In this document: piece after piece, positions 27,986-35,924 of the stretch
Layout: each line of letters begins with the position of its first letter
Numbering within the stretch: the stretch's first letter is position 1
From: Flammeovirga sp. SJP92
Lineage (GTDB): Bacteria; Bacteroidota; Bacteroidia; Cytophagales; Flammeovirgaceae
Direction: 5' to 3'
Assembly: GCF_001583495.1 (NCBI RefSeq)
Contig: NZ_LQAQ01000061.1
Location: forward strand, 620,001 to 684,000
DNA length: 64,000 nucleotides
Made by a program: the position numbers and the translations under genes
Notes under the pieces: model-generated
The model's database searches: none
Told to the model about the DNA's origin: nothing
The model's input: only the letters and a program-made list of their open reading frames with translations

Positions 27986-28207
27986 ATGAAAAGTAAAGAA
28001 ATATATCAAAAGTTATTAGCTCAAAAAGGAAGGAGTACAAATTACGCCAAATTCAACCAATTATCTGAATATCAGAAAAAGTGCCTTTATAATTCCAATT
28101 ACTGGAGAGTACAAACAGGTGAAGAGCCTATTCCTGTTCCAGAAACTAATACTTCTTATTGGGAAGATATTGAGAAAAATTTGGAAAAATGTCTCGATGA
28201 AGACTAA
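27986..28207 (+). CDS. Small hypothetical protein in FadL-like operon
   Basis: 73 residues, hydrophilic, predicted helical, with conserved-looking aromatics (NSNYWRVQTGEEPIPVPETNTSYWEDIEKNL). No signal peptide. It follows the previous gene after 3 bases and precedes the DivIVA-like gene by 45. No family recognised; likely genuine because of operon spacing. Confidence 0.6.
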   Translation: MKSKEIYQKLLAQKGRSTNYAKFNQLSEYQKKCLYNSNYWRVQTGEEPIPVPETNTSYWEDIEKNLEKCLDED

Positions 28208-28252
28208 TTTAAGGGAAACAAATAAAAAAGTGCACGGAATTGTTCTATCATT

Positions 28253-28897
28253 ATGAGTATTGAACCAAACGACATCATCAATAGCAATATCAAGAAAAAG
28301 ATTTTTGGAGGATATGACACTAAAGATGTAAGTCGAATTTTACATAAAGTGGCCAAGGAAGTAGAGGATCTGAAATCTCAGAATGATGTAATGCTTCAAC
28401 AACTGGAAGAAAATAAAAAGAGACTTCGAAAATTTGAAGAGCTGGAAAACAAAATGATCGATAGCATTAATAATGCTGAGAATGCGCGTAAGAAAGCAAT
28501 TGATGATACGAAATCTCAAACAAATGCTATGCTTGCTACTGCTCAGCAACGTGCACAGCTTATTATCCAAGAAGCGGAAGATAGAGCACAAAAAGCCATG
28601 GAGGAAGTGCAAAAAAGGTATCAGCATGAAATGGATACCCTTCGTAAGAACACGAAAATGATTAAGAGAGATTATCAGGCAATAGACAACTATTCTGATA
28701 AACTTTTAGAGGCATTGAGTGAAATGGCTGAAAAAACGCTTGGTGAAGCAAGAAGATTAAAAGCTATCAAGAAATTAGCGTACAGTGATCAAGAAGCCAT
28801 TAAAGTGCAAAAAGAGCATTCTAAAAAAATGCAGAATAATGTTGCTGTAGACAATTCTTTAGATACTAACTTTTTTGAAGATCTAAATCTCGATTAA
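28253..28897 (+). CDS. DivIVA-domain coiled-coil protein
   Basis: The N-terminus (IEPNDIINSNIKKKIFGGYDTKDVSRIL, key part KIFGGYDTKDV) matches the DivIVA head, where a hydrophobic-G-Y-D motif precedes a helix. It is followed by a continuous coiled coil (about 30-165) with heptad spacing, then a short tail. In Gram-positives DivIVA marks curved membranes; in Bacteroidota the role is not established. 214 residues. folB starts 6 bases after its stop, so they are co-transcribed. Confidence 0.75.
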   Translation: MSIEPNDIINSNIKKKIFGGYDTKDVSRILHKVAKEVEDLKSQNDVMLQQLEENKKRLRKFEELENKMIDSINNAENARKKAIDDTKSQTNAMLATAQQRAQLIIQEAEDRAQKAMEEVQKRYQHEMDTLRKNTKMIKRDYQAIDNYSDKLLEALSEMAEKTLGEARRLKAIKKLAYSDQEAIKVQKEHSKKMQNNVAVDNSLDTNFFEDLNLD

Positions 28898-28903
28898 TCC
28901 ATA

Positions 28904-29260
28904 ATGAAACATACTATCGCACTTGAAGGCCTTGAATTCTTTGCTTATCATGGCTTTTTTGAAGAAGAGCAAAAAATTGGCAATAAATATGGTGTAGATC
29001 TGTTTGTGGATACAAATTTTGATGATGCAGCACAAACAGATAATCTTGAAGGTACAATAAATTACATGGATCTTTATGAGATTGTGAAAGAAGAAATGAG
29101 TGTTTCAAGCAAGCTTTTGGAGCATTTGGGGCAAAAAATTGTAGACAAAATCTATCAAAAATGGCCTAAAACAGCTTTTCAAGTAACCATTAAAATCAAA
29201 AAGTATAATCCACCGATTGGGGGAATTTGCTATGCATCAAGCATTAGTATCACTCAATAG
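28904..29260 (+). CDS. folB: Dihydroneopterin aldolase
   Basis: Folate pathway: 7,8-dihydroneopterin to 6-hydroxymethyl-dihydropterin and glycolaldehyde. ALEGLEFFAYHGFFEEEQKIGN contains the conserved YHGxxxxE segment; the C-terminal IKIKKYNPPIGG carries the catalytic Lys and substrate loop. 118 residues, normal length. Its last 24 bases overlap the end of the convergent MerR gene. Confidence 0.93.
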   Translation: MKHTIALEGLEFFAYHGFFEEEQKIGNKYGVDLFVDTNFDDAAQTDNLEGTINYMDLYEIVKEEMSVSSKLLEHLGQKIVDKIYQKWPKTAFQVTIKIKKYNPPIGGICYASSISITQ

Positions 29261-30151
29261 ATACTTTTGTGCCAACCCTTCTATCATTTGAATAAAACCT
29301 GGCAAGCTTGGAAGAAGTTCTGCATTTTCTGTCAGTTCATAATCCATCCCGATCACCTGTCTACCTGTTAGAAGAATTTTAGTATCAGGAAACTCTTTAC
29401 CTAATTGTAAAATATAATCCTGAAGATTTCCAATTTTCAAAAGTGAAGTAGAAACCGTCAACATGTATTCGCTAGGAGTCGTTTTGTAAACTTCTTTCAA
29501 TTCCTGCATAGGTAGTGACTGCCCTAGATAGGTTACTTTAAAACCTCTTGATTTAATAATATAAGAAGCAAAAAGTAATGTAATTTCATGCAACTCACCT
29601 TCAGGTAAAAAGAGTGTGAATCTAGGCTTATCTTTATCATCCCTCAACACAATTGCATCCAAGGCCACAATAATTTTTTGGCGAACCAAATGAGAGATAA
29701 AATGTTCTTGTGCTGGTGAAATTGCACCAATCTGCCATAAAAAACCAATCCTTGTCAAAAATGGAAGAATGATGTTGATCATACTTTCCTCAAAACTATA
29801 TTTCAATATGGATGAAGAGATGATTTTCTCAAATTGAAATTCATCGAAATTAAGCATTGAAGTTGTCAGCTGTGTGATTTGATCTGAATAATTATCACTC
29901 GTATTCAACACATTAAAAACTTCTTCGCGTATTTGCTCCTGTGTCAATTTCGCAATTTTAGAAATCTTAATACCATGTGAATTCAGCAGTGATACATTCA
30001 GCATCAATTTCAGGTCATCATCATTGTAGTAACGAATGTTGGTATCCGATCTTTTTGGAATTATAATTTTATAGCGTTGTTCCCAAATTCTTAAAGTGTG
30101 TGCCTTTATTCCAGTAAGGTGTTCTAAATCTTTTATCGTATAAGTACTCAT
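29237..30151 (-). CDS. MerR-family regulator with cobalamin-binding domain (CarH/LitR-like)
   Basis: N-terminal MerR winged helix (TIKDLEHLTGIKAHTLRIWEQRY, here residues 5-27; NIRYYNDDDL) fused to a helical B12-cap and a Rossmann cobalamin domain. The cap motif W-x9-EH is intact: Trp139 ... Glu149-His150 (WQIGAISPAQEH). The lower-ligand motif ExHxxG is present as E186-L-H188-E-I-T191, with Thr for Gly. In CarH this set makes an adenosylcobalamin light sensor that frees DNA on illumination. Target genes are not evident; the divergent alpha/beta hydrolase starts 40 bases away and may share its operator. Confidence 0.88.
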   Translation of the reverse strand: MSTYTIKDLEHLTGIKAHTLRIWEQRYKIIIPKRSDTNIRYYNDDDLKLMLNVSLLNSHGIKISKIAKLTQEQIREEVFNVLNTSDNYSDQITQLTTSMLNFDEFQFEKIISSSILKYSFEESMINIILPFLTRIGFLWQIGAISPAQEHFISHLVRQKIIVALDAIVLRDDKDKPRFTLFLPEGELHEITLLFASYIIKSRGFKVTYLGQSLPMQELKEVYKTTPSEYMLTVSTSLLKIGNLQDYILQLGKEFPDTKILLTGRQVIGMDYELTENAELLPSLPGFIQMIEGLAQKYLLSDTNA

Positions 30152-30191
30152 AATTACTCTACAAATTCTAAATTAGTACTCCAATAACATT

Positions 30192-31007
30192 TTGTCATTA
30201 AAATTGTTTCAACTTTTGGAAGATCATTTCAGTGAAAAAGCTGCTTTTCACTATTATAATATTGATAAGCATGAAGGAAAGTTACTTGTCTGCCTCCACG
30301 GATTTGGTCAGCGTGCAGAAATATTCAAAATTCTAGCCAACAAACTGCCACAATATGCCGTTTTGAGTATTGATTTACCCTATCATGGAAGTGACAATTC
30401 CAACAAAGATATAAACCACCTTTGGGAGGATCTCAAGACTTACTTAGAAAAGAAAGTATTTCAAGAAATAAACCTCATTGGATACTCAATTGGTTCCAGA
30501 CTGGCTGTTTATTTCTACCAGAAAGCCCCGCATTTATTTCAAGAAGTTTACTTAATAGCCCCTGATGGAATTGCTAAAAATCTATTATTTCCAGTAGTTA
30601 CTCACACTTTTGTTGCTCCAATATTTAAGTTTGTAATGGAAAATCAAAAAGTTATTCACAAAGCATTATCCTATTTAAGAAATTTAAACCTCATCACAAA
30701 GAATCAATTCCATTTTGCCTCAAAAAGCTTAAGTTCTCCACAAGAGAGCCGAAAAGTTGCCAACACTTGGATTTCATTAAGAGACACTCAATTGAAAAAC
30801 AAAAAGTTGCTCACAATTGTATCTTCCAACAATACGAAACTGTTTTTGTTAGCCGGTAATCATGATAAAATCATTACTGTAAGAAAAGTCAACAAAGTAG
30901 CAAGAGAACTTCCACCGCATCAAACCATATATTTTGATGCCAATCATTACCAAGTACTTATTGAAAGTATTCAATGGATTTCAGACAAAAAGACCTCACA
31001 GAATTAA
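30192..31007 (+). CDS. Alpha/beta hydrolase
   Basis: Shows LLVCLHGFGQRAEIF (oxyanion loop HGFG), IDLPYHGSD and the nucleophile elbow GYSIGS, with the His near the C-terminus in DANHYQV. 271 residues. The start must lie after an in-frame TAG at 30174 and no ATG occurs before the core, so TTG 30192 is the most likely start, or TTG 30204. Divergent from the B12-binding MerR regulator, hence possibly light- or B12-controlled. Substrate not deducible. Its stop codon sits inside the loop of the terminator hairpin. Confidence 0.85.
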   Translation: MSLKLFQLLEDHFSEKAAFHYYNIDKHEGKLLVCLHGFGQRAEIFKILANKLPQYAVLSIDLPYHGSDNSNKDINHLWEDLKTYLEKKVFQEINLIGYSIGSRLAVYFYQKAPHLFQEVYLIAPDGIAKNLLFPVVTHTFVAPIFKFVMENQKVIHKALSYLRNLNLITKNQFHFASKSLSSPQESRKVANTWISLRDTQLKNKKLLTIVSSNNTKLFLLAGNHDKIITVRKVNKVARELPPHQTIYFDANHYQVLIESIQWISDKKTSQN

Positions 31008-31025
31008 TACTCTATGAGGTCTTTT
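30987..31025 (+). terminator. Terminator overlapping the hydrolase stop codon
   Basis: AAAAAGACCTCA pairs with TGAGGTCTTTT; the TAA at 31005-31007 is in the loop. A- and T-rich flanks let it also serve the convergent minus-strand operon. Confidence 0.8.
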
Positions 31026-31042
31026 CAATTGATAAAGAATAA

Positions 31043-31588
31043 TTATTCCGCTGAAGGAGCTTCAATTAATCCTTTACGTTCTAATAATTTAAACATAAAT
31101 CCTTTGGCAACCTCAGTTGGGAAGATTGAGAAAGGTAAGTATAAAGGCATACCCAAACGTTTTGCAAAGAAACGTTGTACTTTGTTTGCCTCAATATTAT
31201 CATTACCCAACATCAAAACAAAAGCTTCATCAGTCACTTTCACACTCTTCACCATTTCCCATTTTACTGGCATACCTTCTTTAGCATTACGCTTCATCAT
31301 AATGAAACGGCTGTCAATTTCATAAGATAACTTCTCAAAGAACATTTTACTTTGCTCCATCTGAGTAGCTCCCATAAACTGAGCCCACCAGAATAAGATA
31401 TATAAAACAGAGATGAATACAGATAAGCCTACCATCCACCAAACAGATGATGGCCAGATCAATGATGGAATAACGATGATAGCCACTGGGATGATCCAAA
31501 ACCACCATAATTCTTTCATCACTCCCATTAGGCCCAACTTAACATAAGTACTCGATTCTAGTTGGTATTTTTTTGTCTTAATTGTCAT
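31043..31588 (-). CDS. YcxB-like membrane protein
   Basis: 181 residues with two hydrophobic segments (about 29-47 and 49-70, WWFWIIPVAIIVIPSLIW and the next helix). A C-terminal cytosolic part follows, with MPVKWEMVKSVKVTDEAFVLMLGN and LYLPFSIFP, the pattern of YcxB-like domains. Biochemical role unknown. It begins 8 bases after the nadC stop and is the second gene of that operon. Start ATG 31588 is well placed. Confidence 0.7.
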   Translation of the reverse strand: MTIKTKKYQLESSTYVKLGLMGVMKELWWFWIIPVAIIVIPSLIWPSSVWWMVGLSVFISVLYILFWWAQFMGATQMEQSKMFFEKLSYEIDSRFIMMKRNAKEGMPVKWEMVKSVKVTDEAFVLMLGNDNIEANKVQRFFAKRLGMPLYLPFSIFPTEVAKGFMFKLLERKGLIEAPSAE

Positions 31589-31596
31589 AATATGCT

Positions 31597-32460
31597 TTAT
31601 TTTACAGCTTTAAGGCTGATATCTTTACTTAAACTTGAGTGTGTCAACGCTCCTAACGATATAAAGTCAACACCTGTAGCTGCAATTTCAGCTACTTTTT
31701 CTTCAGTAACACCTCCTGATGCTTCAGTATCTGATTTTCCATTGATAATACCCACGGCTTCCTTCATTGTTGGAATATCCATATTATCCAGCATAATCAC
31801 ATCCACATCCGCTTCTACAGCTTGGCGTACTTCATCAAGATTACGAGTTTCAACCTCTATTCTTAAATCTTTGTTATTCGCCTTTAAGTATGCTTTTGTT
31901 TCACTTACTGCTTTGGCAATGCTTCCTGCATAATCAATATGATTGTCTTTCAGCATTACCATGTCATACAAACCAAATCTATGATTTTGTCCTCCGCCAA
32001 TAAACACTGCCCACTTTTCCATTAATCTGAAATTTGGAGTAGTCTTTCTTGTATCAAGAATTTTAGTGGAAGAGTCCTTTATTAAGTTCACAACTCTCTG
32101 AGCATGTGTAGCGATACCACTCATGCGTTGTGCACAGTTTAAGGCTAAACGCTCACCCATTAAGATGGCACGAGCATTACCTTTTATTTTCATTACAATA
32201 TCACCTTTGCTCAGTAGGTCTCCCTCCTCAACAAAAGTTTCAATTTCCATTGTGGGATCTAAATGAAGAAAAATTCGCTTAGAAATTTCTATTCCCGCAA
32301 TTACGCCGTTGTCCTTAAAGATCATTTGCGCAGACTCTACGGCATCTGCCGGCACTGCTGAAAGCGTGGAGTGATCTCCGTCTCCTATATCCTCATTTAA
32401 TGCCGCTGTTATAAAGGCATTAATGGCTTCTTCTGTTAAATATTTCGGTTTCACGGACAC
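31597..32460 (-). CDS. nadC: Nicotinate-nucleotide diphosphorylase (carboxylating)
   Basis: Converts quinolinate and PRPP to nicotinate mononucleotide. Clear family segments: LNEDIGDGDHST, ALNCAQRMSGIAT, ILDTRKTTPNFR, KWAVFIGGGQNHRFGLYDMVMLKDNH, EVETRNLDEVRQA and ISLGALTHS. No ATG lies near the N-terminus; GTG 32460 gives MSVKPKYLTEEAIN, close to homologues, while TTG 32472 and GTG 32454 are alternatives. First gene of an operon with the YcxB-like gene. The 6S-like RNA lies upstream on the same strand. Confidence 0.95.
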   Translation of the reverse strand: MSVKPKYLTEEAINAFITAALNEDIGDGDHSTLSAVPADAVESAQMIFKDNGVIAGIEISKRIFLHLDPTMEIETFVEEGDLLSKGDIVMKIKGNARAILMGERLALNCAQRMSGIATHAQRVVNLIKDSSTKILDTRKTTPNFRLMEKWAVFIGGGQNHRFGLYDMVMLKDNHIDYAGSIAKAVSETKAYLKANNKDLRIEVETRNLDEVRQAVEADVDVIMLDNMDIPTMKEAVGIINGKSDTEASGGVTEEKVAEIAATGVDFISLGALTHSSLSKDISLKAVK

Positions 32461-32559
32461 AAAAGTAATCAATTGAATTTATTGTTCAACGATATAATTC
32501 ACCTTACAAAAGAAAAATAGGATTTCTTTGAAGCACTTGATCGTTTATTAGTTTAGAAC

Positions 32560-32590
32560 AATAAAAAAAGCCATGCATTGCATCGCTTCG
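32560..32590 (-). terminator. Terminator-like hairpin downstream of the 6S-like RNA
   Basis: On the minus strand AGCGATG pairs with CATGGCT (one G-G mismatch) before seven T. A likely backup stop between the RNA gene and nadC. Confidence 0.55.
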
Positions 32591-32595
32591 TAATT

Positions 32596-32774
32596 AAAAA
32601 AGGGCCGGTTGGAATTCTTCCTTTTATAACAAGATTAGGCTTCCTGAACTATGTCGACCTTCCACTGTTAACATTCTAAGAATGACTTTACCGAAGTAAA
32701 GTTGAGGCCTGCTCTTCAAAAATCAGTACACCTTATATGAGTTCACGTTGAAAAATCCAATATGTGACCGACCC
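32596..32774 (-). ncRNA. ssrS: Probable 6S RNA (Bacteroidota type)
   Basis: About 179 nt. The 5' end GGGTCGGT pairs with ACCGGCCC at the 3' end (one G-U), followed at once by six T. Further inward TTGGA...TTTTTC pairs with GAAGAATTCCAA, TGAACT with AGTTCA, and GGCCT with AGGTC. The apex is CTTTAC-TTCG-GTAAAG, with a side hairpin CATTC/GAATG. Size (E. coli 6S is about 184 nt), closed ends, open middle and side hairpin fit 6S RNA, which binds RNA polymerase holoenzyme. A promoter aligns with the predicted 5' end. No coding frame fits the region. Identity rests on structure alone. Confidence 0.6.
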
Positions 32775-32778
32775 GATA

Positions 32779-32810
32779 CAAATGTCATAAATTATAGGAT
32801 AATTCACAAC
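32779..32810 (-). promoter_or_regulatory. Promoter of the 6S-like RNA
   Basis: GTTG (32807-32810), 20-base spacer, GACATTTG (32779-32786), one mismatch to TAnnTTTG. Its end lies five bases before the first G of the paired 5' end. Confidence 0.5.
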
Positions 32811-32846
32811 ATAAATTCTATTATTAACAGTCATAATAAAGAGATA

Positions 32847-34037
32847 TCAGACAACAATTGGCATTACTATTCTAAATGTTGTACCTACACCTGGAACTGA
32901 TTCTAAAATATAGATTCTACCTCCATGATACTCTTCTATGATTCTCTTCACGAGCGTCAGACCTAATCCCCACCCTCTCTTCTTGGTAGTATAACCAGGA
33001 TTGAACACTTTACTTATTTTATTTTTCGGTATTCCTTTCCCTGTATCTTTCACATCAATCTCTACAGCTGTTTTATGCTGAGTAAGTCGAATAATAACAT
33101 TCAGTTCACCTACACCATTCATAGCATCTACAGCATTTCTGCAAAGGTTCTCAATCACCCATTCAAATAATGGGAGACTGACATTGATCTCTACAGGACT
33201 GTCAATCTCATAATGCACATCTAGCTTCACCTTGCTGGAGATTCTTTTGGACATATATTCCAAAGCACCTCTCACAGAGGGTTCTAAATTGACAGGTTTC
33301 AATACAGGTTCAGAGCCAATATTAGAAAAACGCTGTGTAATCATTTCCAAGCGAGTTACATCTTTCTGTAACTCTTCAATGATAGACTGATCAAAATCCT
33401 CATCGGTCTTGAAATACTCTATCCATGCAACCAAAGATGAAATAGGTGTCCCCAACTGATGCGCCGTTTCTTTAGCCAACCCTGCCCAAACTTGGTTTTG
33501 TTCTGCTCTTCTTGAAGTAGAGAATACCAAATAAGCTGTTAAAGCAAGAATACCTAAAACTGAAAGCTGAATAATAGGAGCAAATCGTAAATTACTGACC
33601 AAGTTTGAATCTGCATAAAAGATATATTGGATCTCCCCATTAGAAAAATCGATTCGAATCGGCTCATAATCTTGCTTCATATCCTCGATTTTCTGCATTA
33701 GAAAATCTTGTTGTTCTGCAACATTAATACCTTTAGGAATAGTAATGTTTTTTGAAGAAATTGGTATACCATTCTCATCTGCAAGTATAACAGGAATCAG
33801 ATCGTTTCCTTTGATCACTTCCATTAATAAAAAGGTCACATCAGCATTATCTTCTGCCCCCATTGAAGCTAACTTTGCCTGAACCTTAGCAAAAAAATCT
33901 ATTTGATCATATTCTCTCAATCTTAATTCATCTACTAACAGCTCCGTATACACCAAAGAGGTCAGCCCTATAATCAGACCAATGGAAATGACTAATACTT
34001 TTAATGTTACTCTATTTGAATAAATCTGTGCTTTCAC
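32847..34037 (-). CDS. Sensor histidine kinase, orphan
   Basis: Two transmembrane segments (about 11-31 and 152-173) enclose a 120-residue periplasmic sensor region. The H-box is AKETAHQLGTPISSL with phospho-acceptor His193. ATP-binding boxes follow: ENLCRNAVDAM (N), DVKDTGKGIP (G1) and GWGLGLTLVKRI (G2). No HAMP is evident. 396 residues. No response regulator is nearby; the only partner is the anchored protein starting upstream at 34573 with a 23-base gap. The signal is unknown. Confidence 0.92.
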   Translation of the reverse strand: MKAQIYSNRVTLKVLVISIGLIIGLTSLVYTELLVDELRLREYDQIDFFAKVQAKLASMGAEDNADVTFLLMEVIKGNDLIPVILADENGIPISSKNITIPKGINVAEQQDFLMQKIEDMKQDYEPIRIDFSNGEIQYIFYADSNLVSNLRFAPIIQLSVLGILALTAYLVFSTSRRAEQNQVWAGLAKETAHQLGTPISSLVAWIEYFKTDEDFDQSIIEELQKDVTRLEMITQRFSNIGSEPVLKPVNLEPSVRGALEYMSKRISSKVKLDVHYEIDSPVEINVSLPLFEWVIENLCRNAVDAMNGVGELNVIIRLTQHKTAVEIDVKDTGKGIPKNKISKVFNPGYTTKKRGWGLGLTLVKRIIEEYHGGRIYILESVPGVGTTFRIVMPIVV

Positions 34038-34060
34038 TCTTTGGTTGAATTAGGTTTAAA

Positions 34061-34573
34061 CTATTGTAAAATAATAGATTGAACGACGCTTGTTTGACTA
34101 GGATAATATTCTAAATACAATCGTTGAGAGGAGGGATAATCTGTTGTTGCTTTTTCTGAAAGTACTTCAATTACATTTTGAGGATTAGGTGTTAAAAGCT
34201 CTCCTAATGCAATTTCAGAATATATTTCCTTGTAAGGTTTTTGATCAAAATAAGTATAACCATCAGATTGTCTCGATTTCCCAATCACACCTACAATTAC
34301 TTTTACTTTTTTATCAGTATTAGGATTGTCAAAAAATAAGGCTGCCAACTCTCCCTTCAGTTTTCCTGCTTTCACGTCATTTGAAATTGAATCATAAAGT
34401 TGAGTAAAAGATTTACTATCCAGTTTACCATTATATTCCAAACCCGACAAAACCCATCCTTCATTCTTCTTTTCCTGTACTTTAATATCTACAAACCAAC
34501 CTGATTGTATTCCGACTATCCCCAAAGAGATAAATATAAAAAGTATTACAATCCATATCTTGGTATTTCCCAT
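34061..34573 (-). CDS. Membrane-anchored hypothetical protein paired with histidine kinase
   Basis: 170 residues with one N-terminal hydrophobic anchor (about 6-26, IWIVILFIFISLGIVGIQSG) and a soluble, probably periplasmic domain. The region VKVIVGVIGKSRQSDGYTY and the late RLYLEYYPSQ recall GyrI-like/SOUL folds, but not firmly. It precedes the histidine kinase by 23 bases and is co-transcribed, suggesting an accessory sensor or ligand-binding role. Function not proven. Confidence 0.65.
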   Translation of the reverse strand: MGNTKIWIVILFIFISLGIVGIQSGWFVDIKVQEKKNEGWVLSGLEYNGKLDSKSFTQLYDSISNDVKAGKLKGELAALFFDNPNTDKKVKVIVGVIGKSRQSDGYTYFDQKPYKEIYSEIALGELLTPNPQNVIEVLSEKATTDYPSSQRLYLEYYPSQTSVVQSIILQ

Positions 34574-34702
34574 AAAACTAAATCTTCAATAAGTGATAAA
34601 AAACAAATTTCGTAAAACAAAGAAGAACTCTAAAAGTGTTATTATAGTTCAAAATTTGCACTTTTTTTTGGTTTAAATATTACATTGATTTCACTAATCA
34701 AG

Positions 34703-35131
34703 CTAAACCTTTTTTTTCTTTTTTCTCAATATGGCCACGGTCATTCTTGAAATACAAACCAAATCGCCTTCTTCATCTTTTATATCGATTTCCCAGACGT
34801 GAGAATTCTTTCCAAGGTGCAATGGTTTTGCCGTTCCTACAACATGACCACTTCTTGTACTTTTTATATGATTGGCATTGATTTCTTGACCAACAGGTAC
34901 AAATTCGGTATCATCTATATGAGTTAGAGCTCCAACACTACCAAGTGTTTCTGCTAACACTAAAGACGCACCTCCATGTAATAATCCCATTGGCTGCTTG
35001 GTTCTTTGGTCAACAGGCATTTTAGCACTGATTAATCCATTTTCTACTTGAATAAATTCAATATCAAGGTGACCAAGCATGTTGTCTCTCAAGTTATTAA
35101 GATTTTTTATTGTAAATTTACTGTTAAACAT
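34703..35131 (-). CDS. menI: Hotdog-fold thioesterase, MenI/YdiI type
   Basis: Resembles E. coli YdiI closely: MPVDQRTKQPMGLLHGGASLVLAETLGSVGA (core HGGASLVLAET with the catalytic Glu), GQEINANHIKS and GTAKPLHLGKNSHVWEIDI. YdiI hydrolyses 1,4-dihydroxy-2-naphthoyl-CoA in menaquinone synthesis, and Bacteroidota depend on menaquinone, so this role is likely. A general acyl-CoA thioesterase is possible. 142 residues, monocistronic as far as seen. Confidence 0.8.
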   Translation of the reverse strand: MFNSKFTIKNLNNLRDNMLGHLDIEFIQVENGLISAKMPVDQRTKQPMGLLHGGASLVLAETLGSVGALTHIDDTEFVPVGQEINANHIKSTRSGHVVGTAKPLHLGKNSHVWEIDIKDEEGDLVCISRMTVAILRKKKKKV

Positions 35132-35279
35132 ACATGAAGGTTAATTTTTTTTTATACTTAACTAACATTTTTTACGTAAAATAAGAAAGAGGTCCTTTCT
35201 TTGAAGGGACAATTTAAAAATATGTTTTACCATTAAATCATTAATCAGATGATTTTATTAGAAAAATCTAAATTAAGTT

Positions 35280-35921
35280 ATGAATGCAAAACACATCTAT
35301 ATTATCAGGCATGGCGAGACTGATTTTAACAAAAAGGGATATGTACAAGGAAGTAGTATAGATTCCAATCTAAATGAATTAGGAACGCTTCAATCAGAAG
35401 CTTTTTTTAAGAAATACAACCACGTTGCCTTTGATAAGATTTATACTTCTAATTTAAAAAGAACGCATCAAACAGTTTTACCTTTTAGTACTACTGGAAT
35501 TCCGGTAGAATCTCACCAAGGTCTGAATGAAATCAGCTGGGGAGAAAAAGAAGGCCGTAAACTGACAGAACAAGATGATAAGAACCACATGAAGCTATTA
35601 TATGAATGGCAAAGTGGCAATTATGATTACAAACTAGAAGATGCTGAATCACCTAATGATGTTGTGAAACGTCAAAAGGAAGTAATGGAGCAAATTTTAT
35701 CAAAAACGGATGAAAAAAATGTTCTTATCTGTACGCATGGACGTGCAATGAAAATATTGGTTTCTCACTTAATGGACGAGCCTTTAAGTAAAATGGATCA
35801 ATACGAACATTCAAATCTTGCGTTGTATCATTTAGTTTATAAAAATGGCCTTTTTAGAATAGTTCAGGCCAATGACATCAGACATTTAGAAAAAATCCAA
35901 ACAAAAATTCATGTTAGCTAA
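35280..35921 (+). CDS. Histidine phosphatase family protein
   Basis: Phosphoglycerate-mutase-like fold: IYIIRHGETDFN with the catalytic RHG (Arg10-His11-Gly12), YTSNLKRTHQT, the Glu in NEISWGEKEG, and the second His in LICTHGRAMK. 213 residues. It could be a cobalamin-phosphate, sugar or general acid phosphatase; nothing in the context decides. Convergent with the HAD gene, 3 bases apart. Confidence 0.88.
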   Translation: MNAKHIYIIRHGETDFNKKGYVQGSSIDSNLNELGTLQSEAFFKKYNHVAFDKIYTSNLKRTHQTVLPFSTTGIPVESHQGLNEISWGEKEGRKLTEQDDKNHMKLLYEWQSGNYDYKLEDAESPNDVVKRQKEVMEQILSKTDEKNVLICTHGRAMKILVSHLMDEPLSKMDQYEHSNLALYHLVYKNGLFRIVQANDIRHLEKIQTKIHVS

Positions 35922-35924
35922 TTC

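Noticed and set aside
31562-31933. Plus-strand 123-codon frame opposite nadC
   Set aside because: It lies antisense to conserved nadC sequence and has no promoter or family signature.
34630-34675. AAAAGTG/CACTTTT hairpin with eight T on the plus strand between menI and the kinase operon
   Set aside because: The loop is long, no plus-strand transcript leads into it, and the pairing is short; probably chance in AT-rich DNA.
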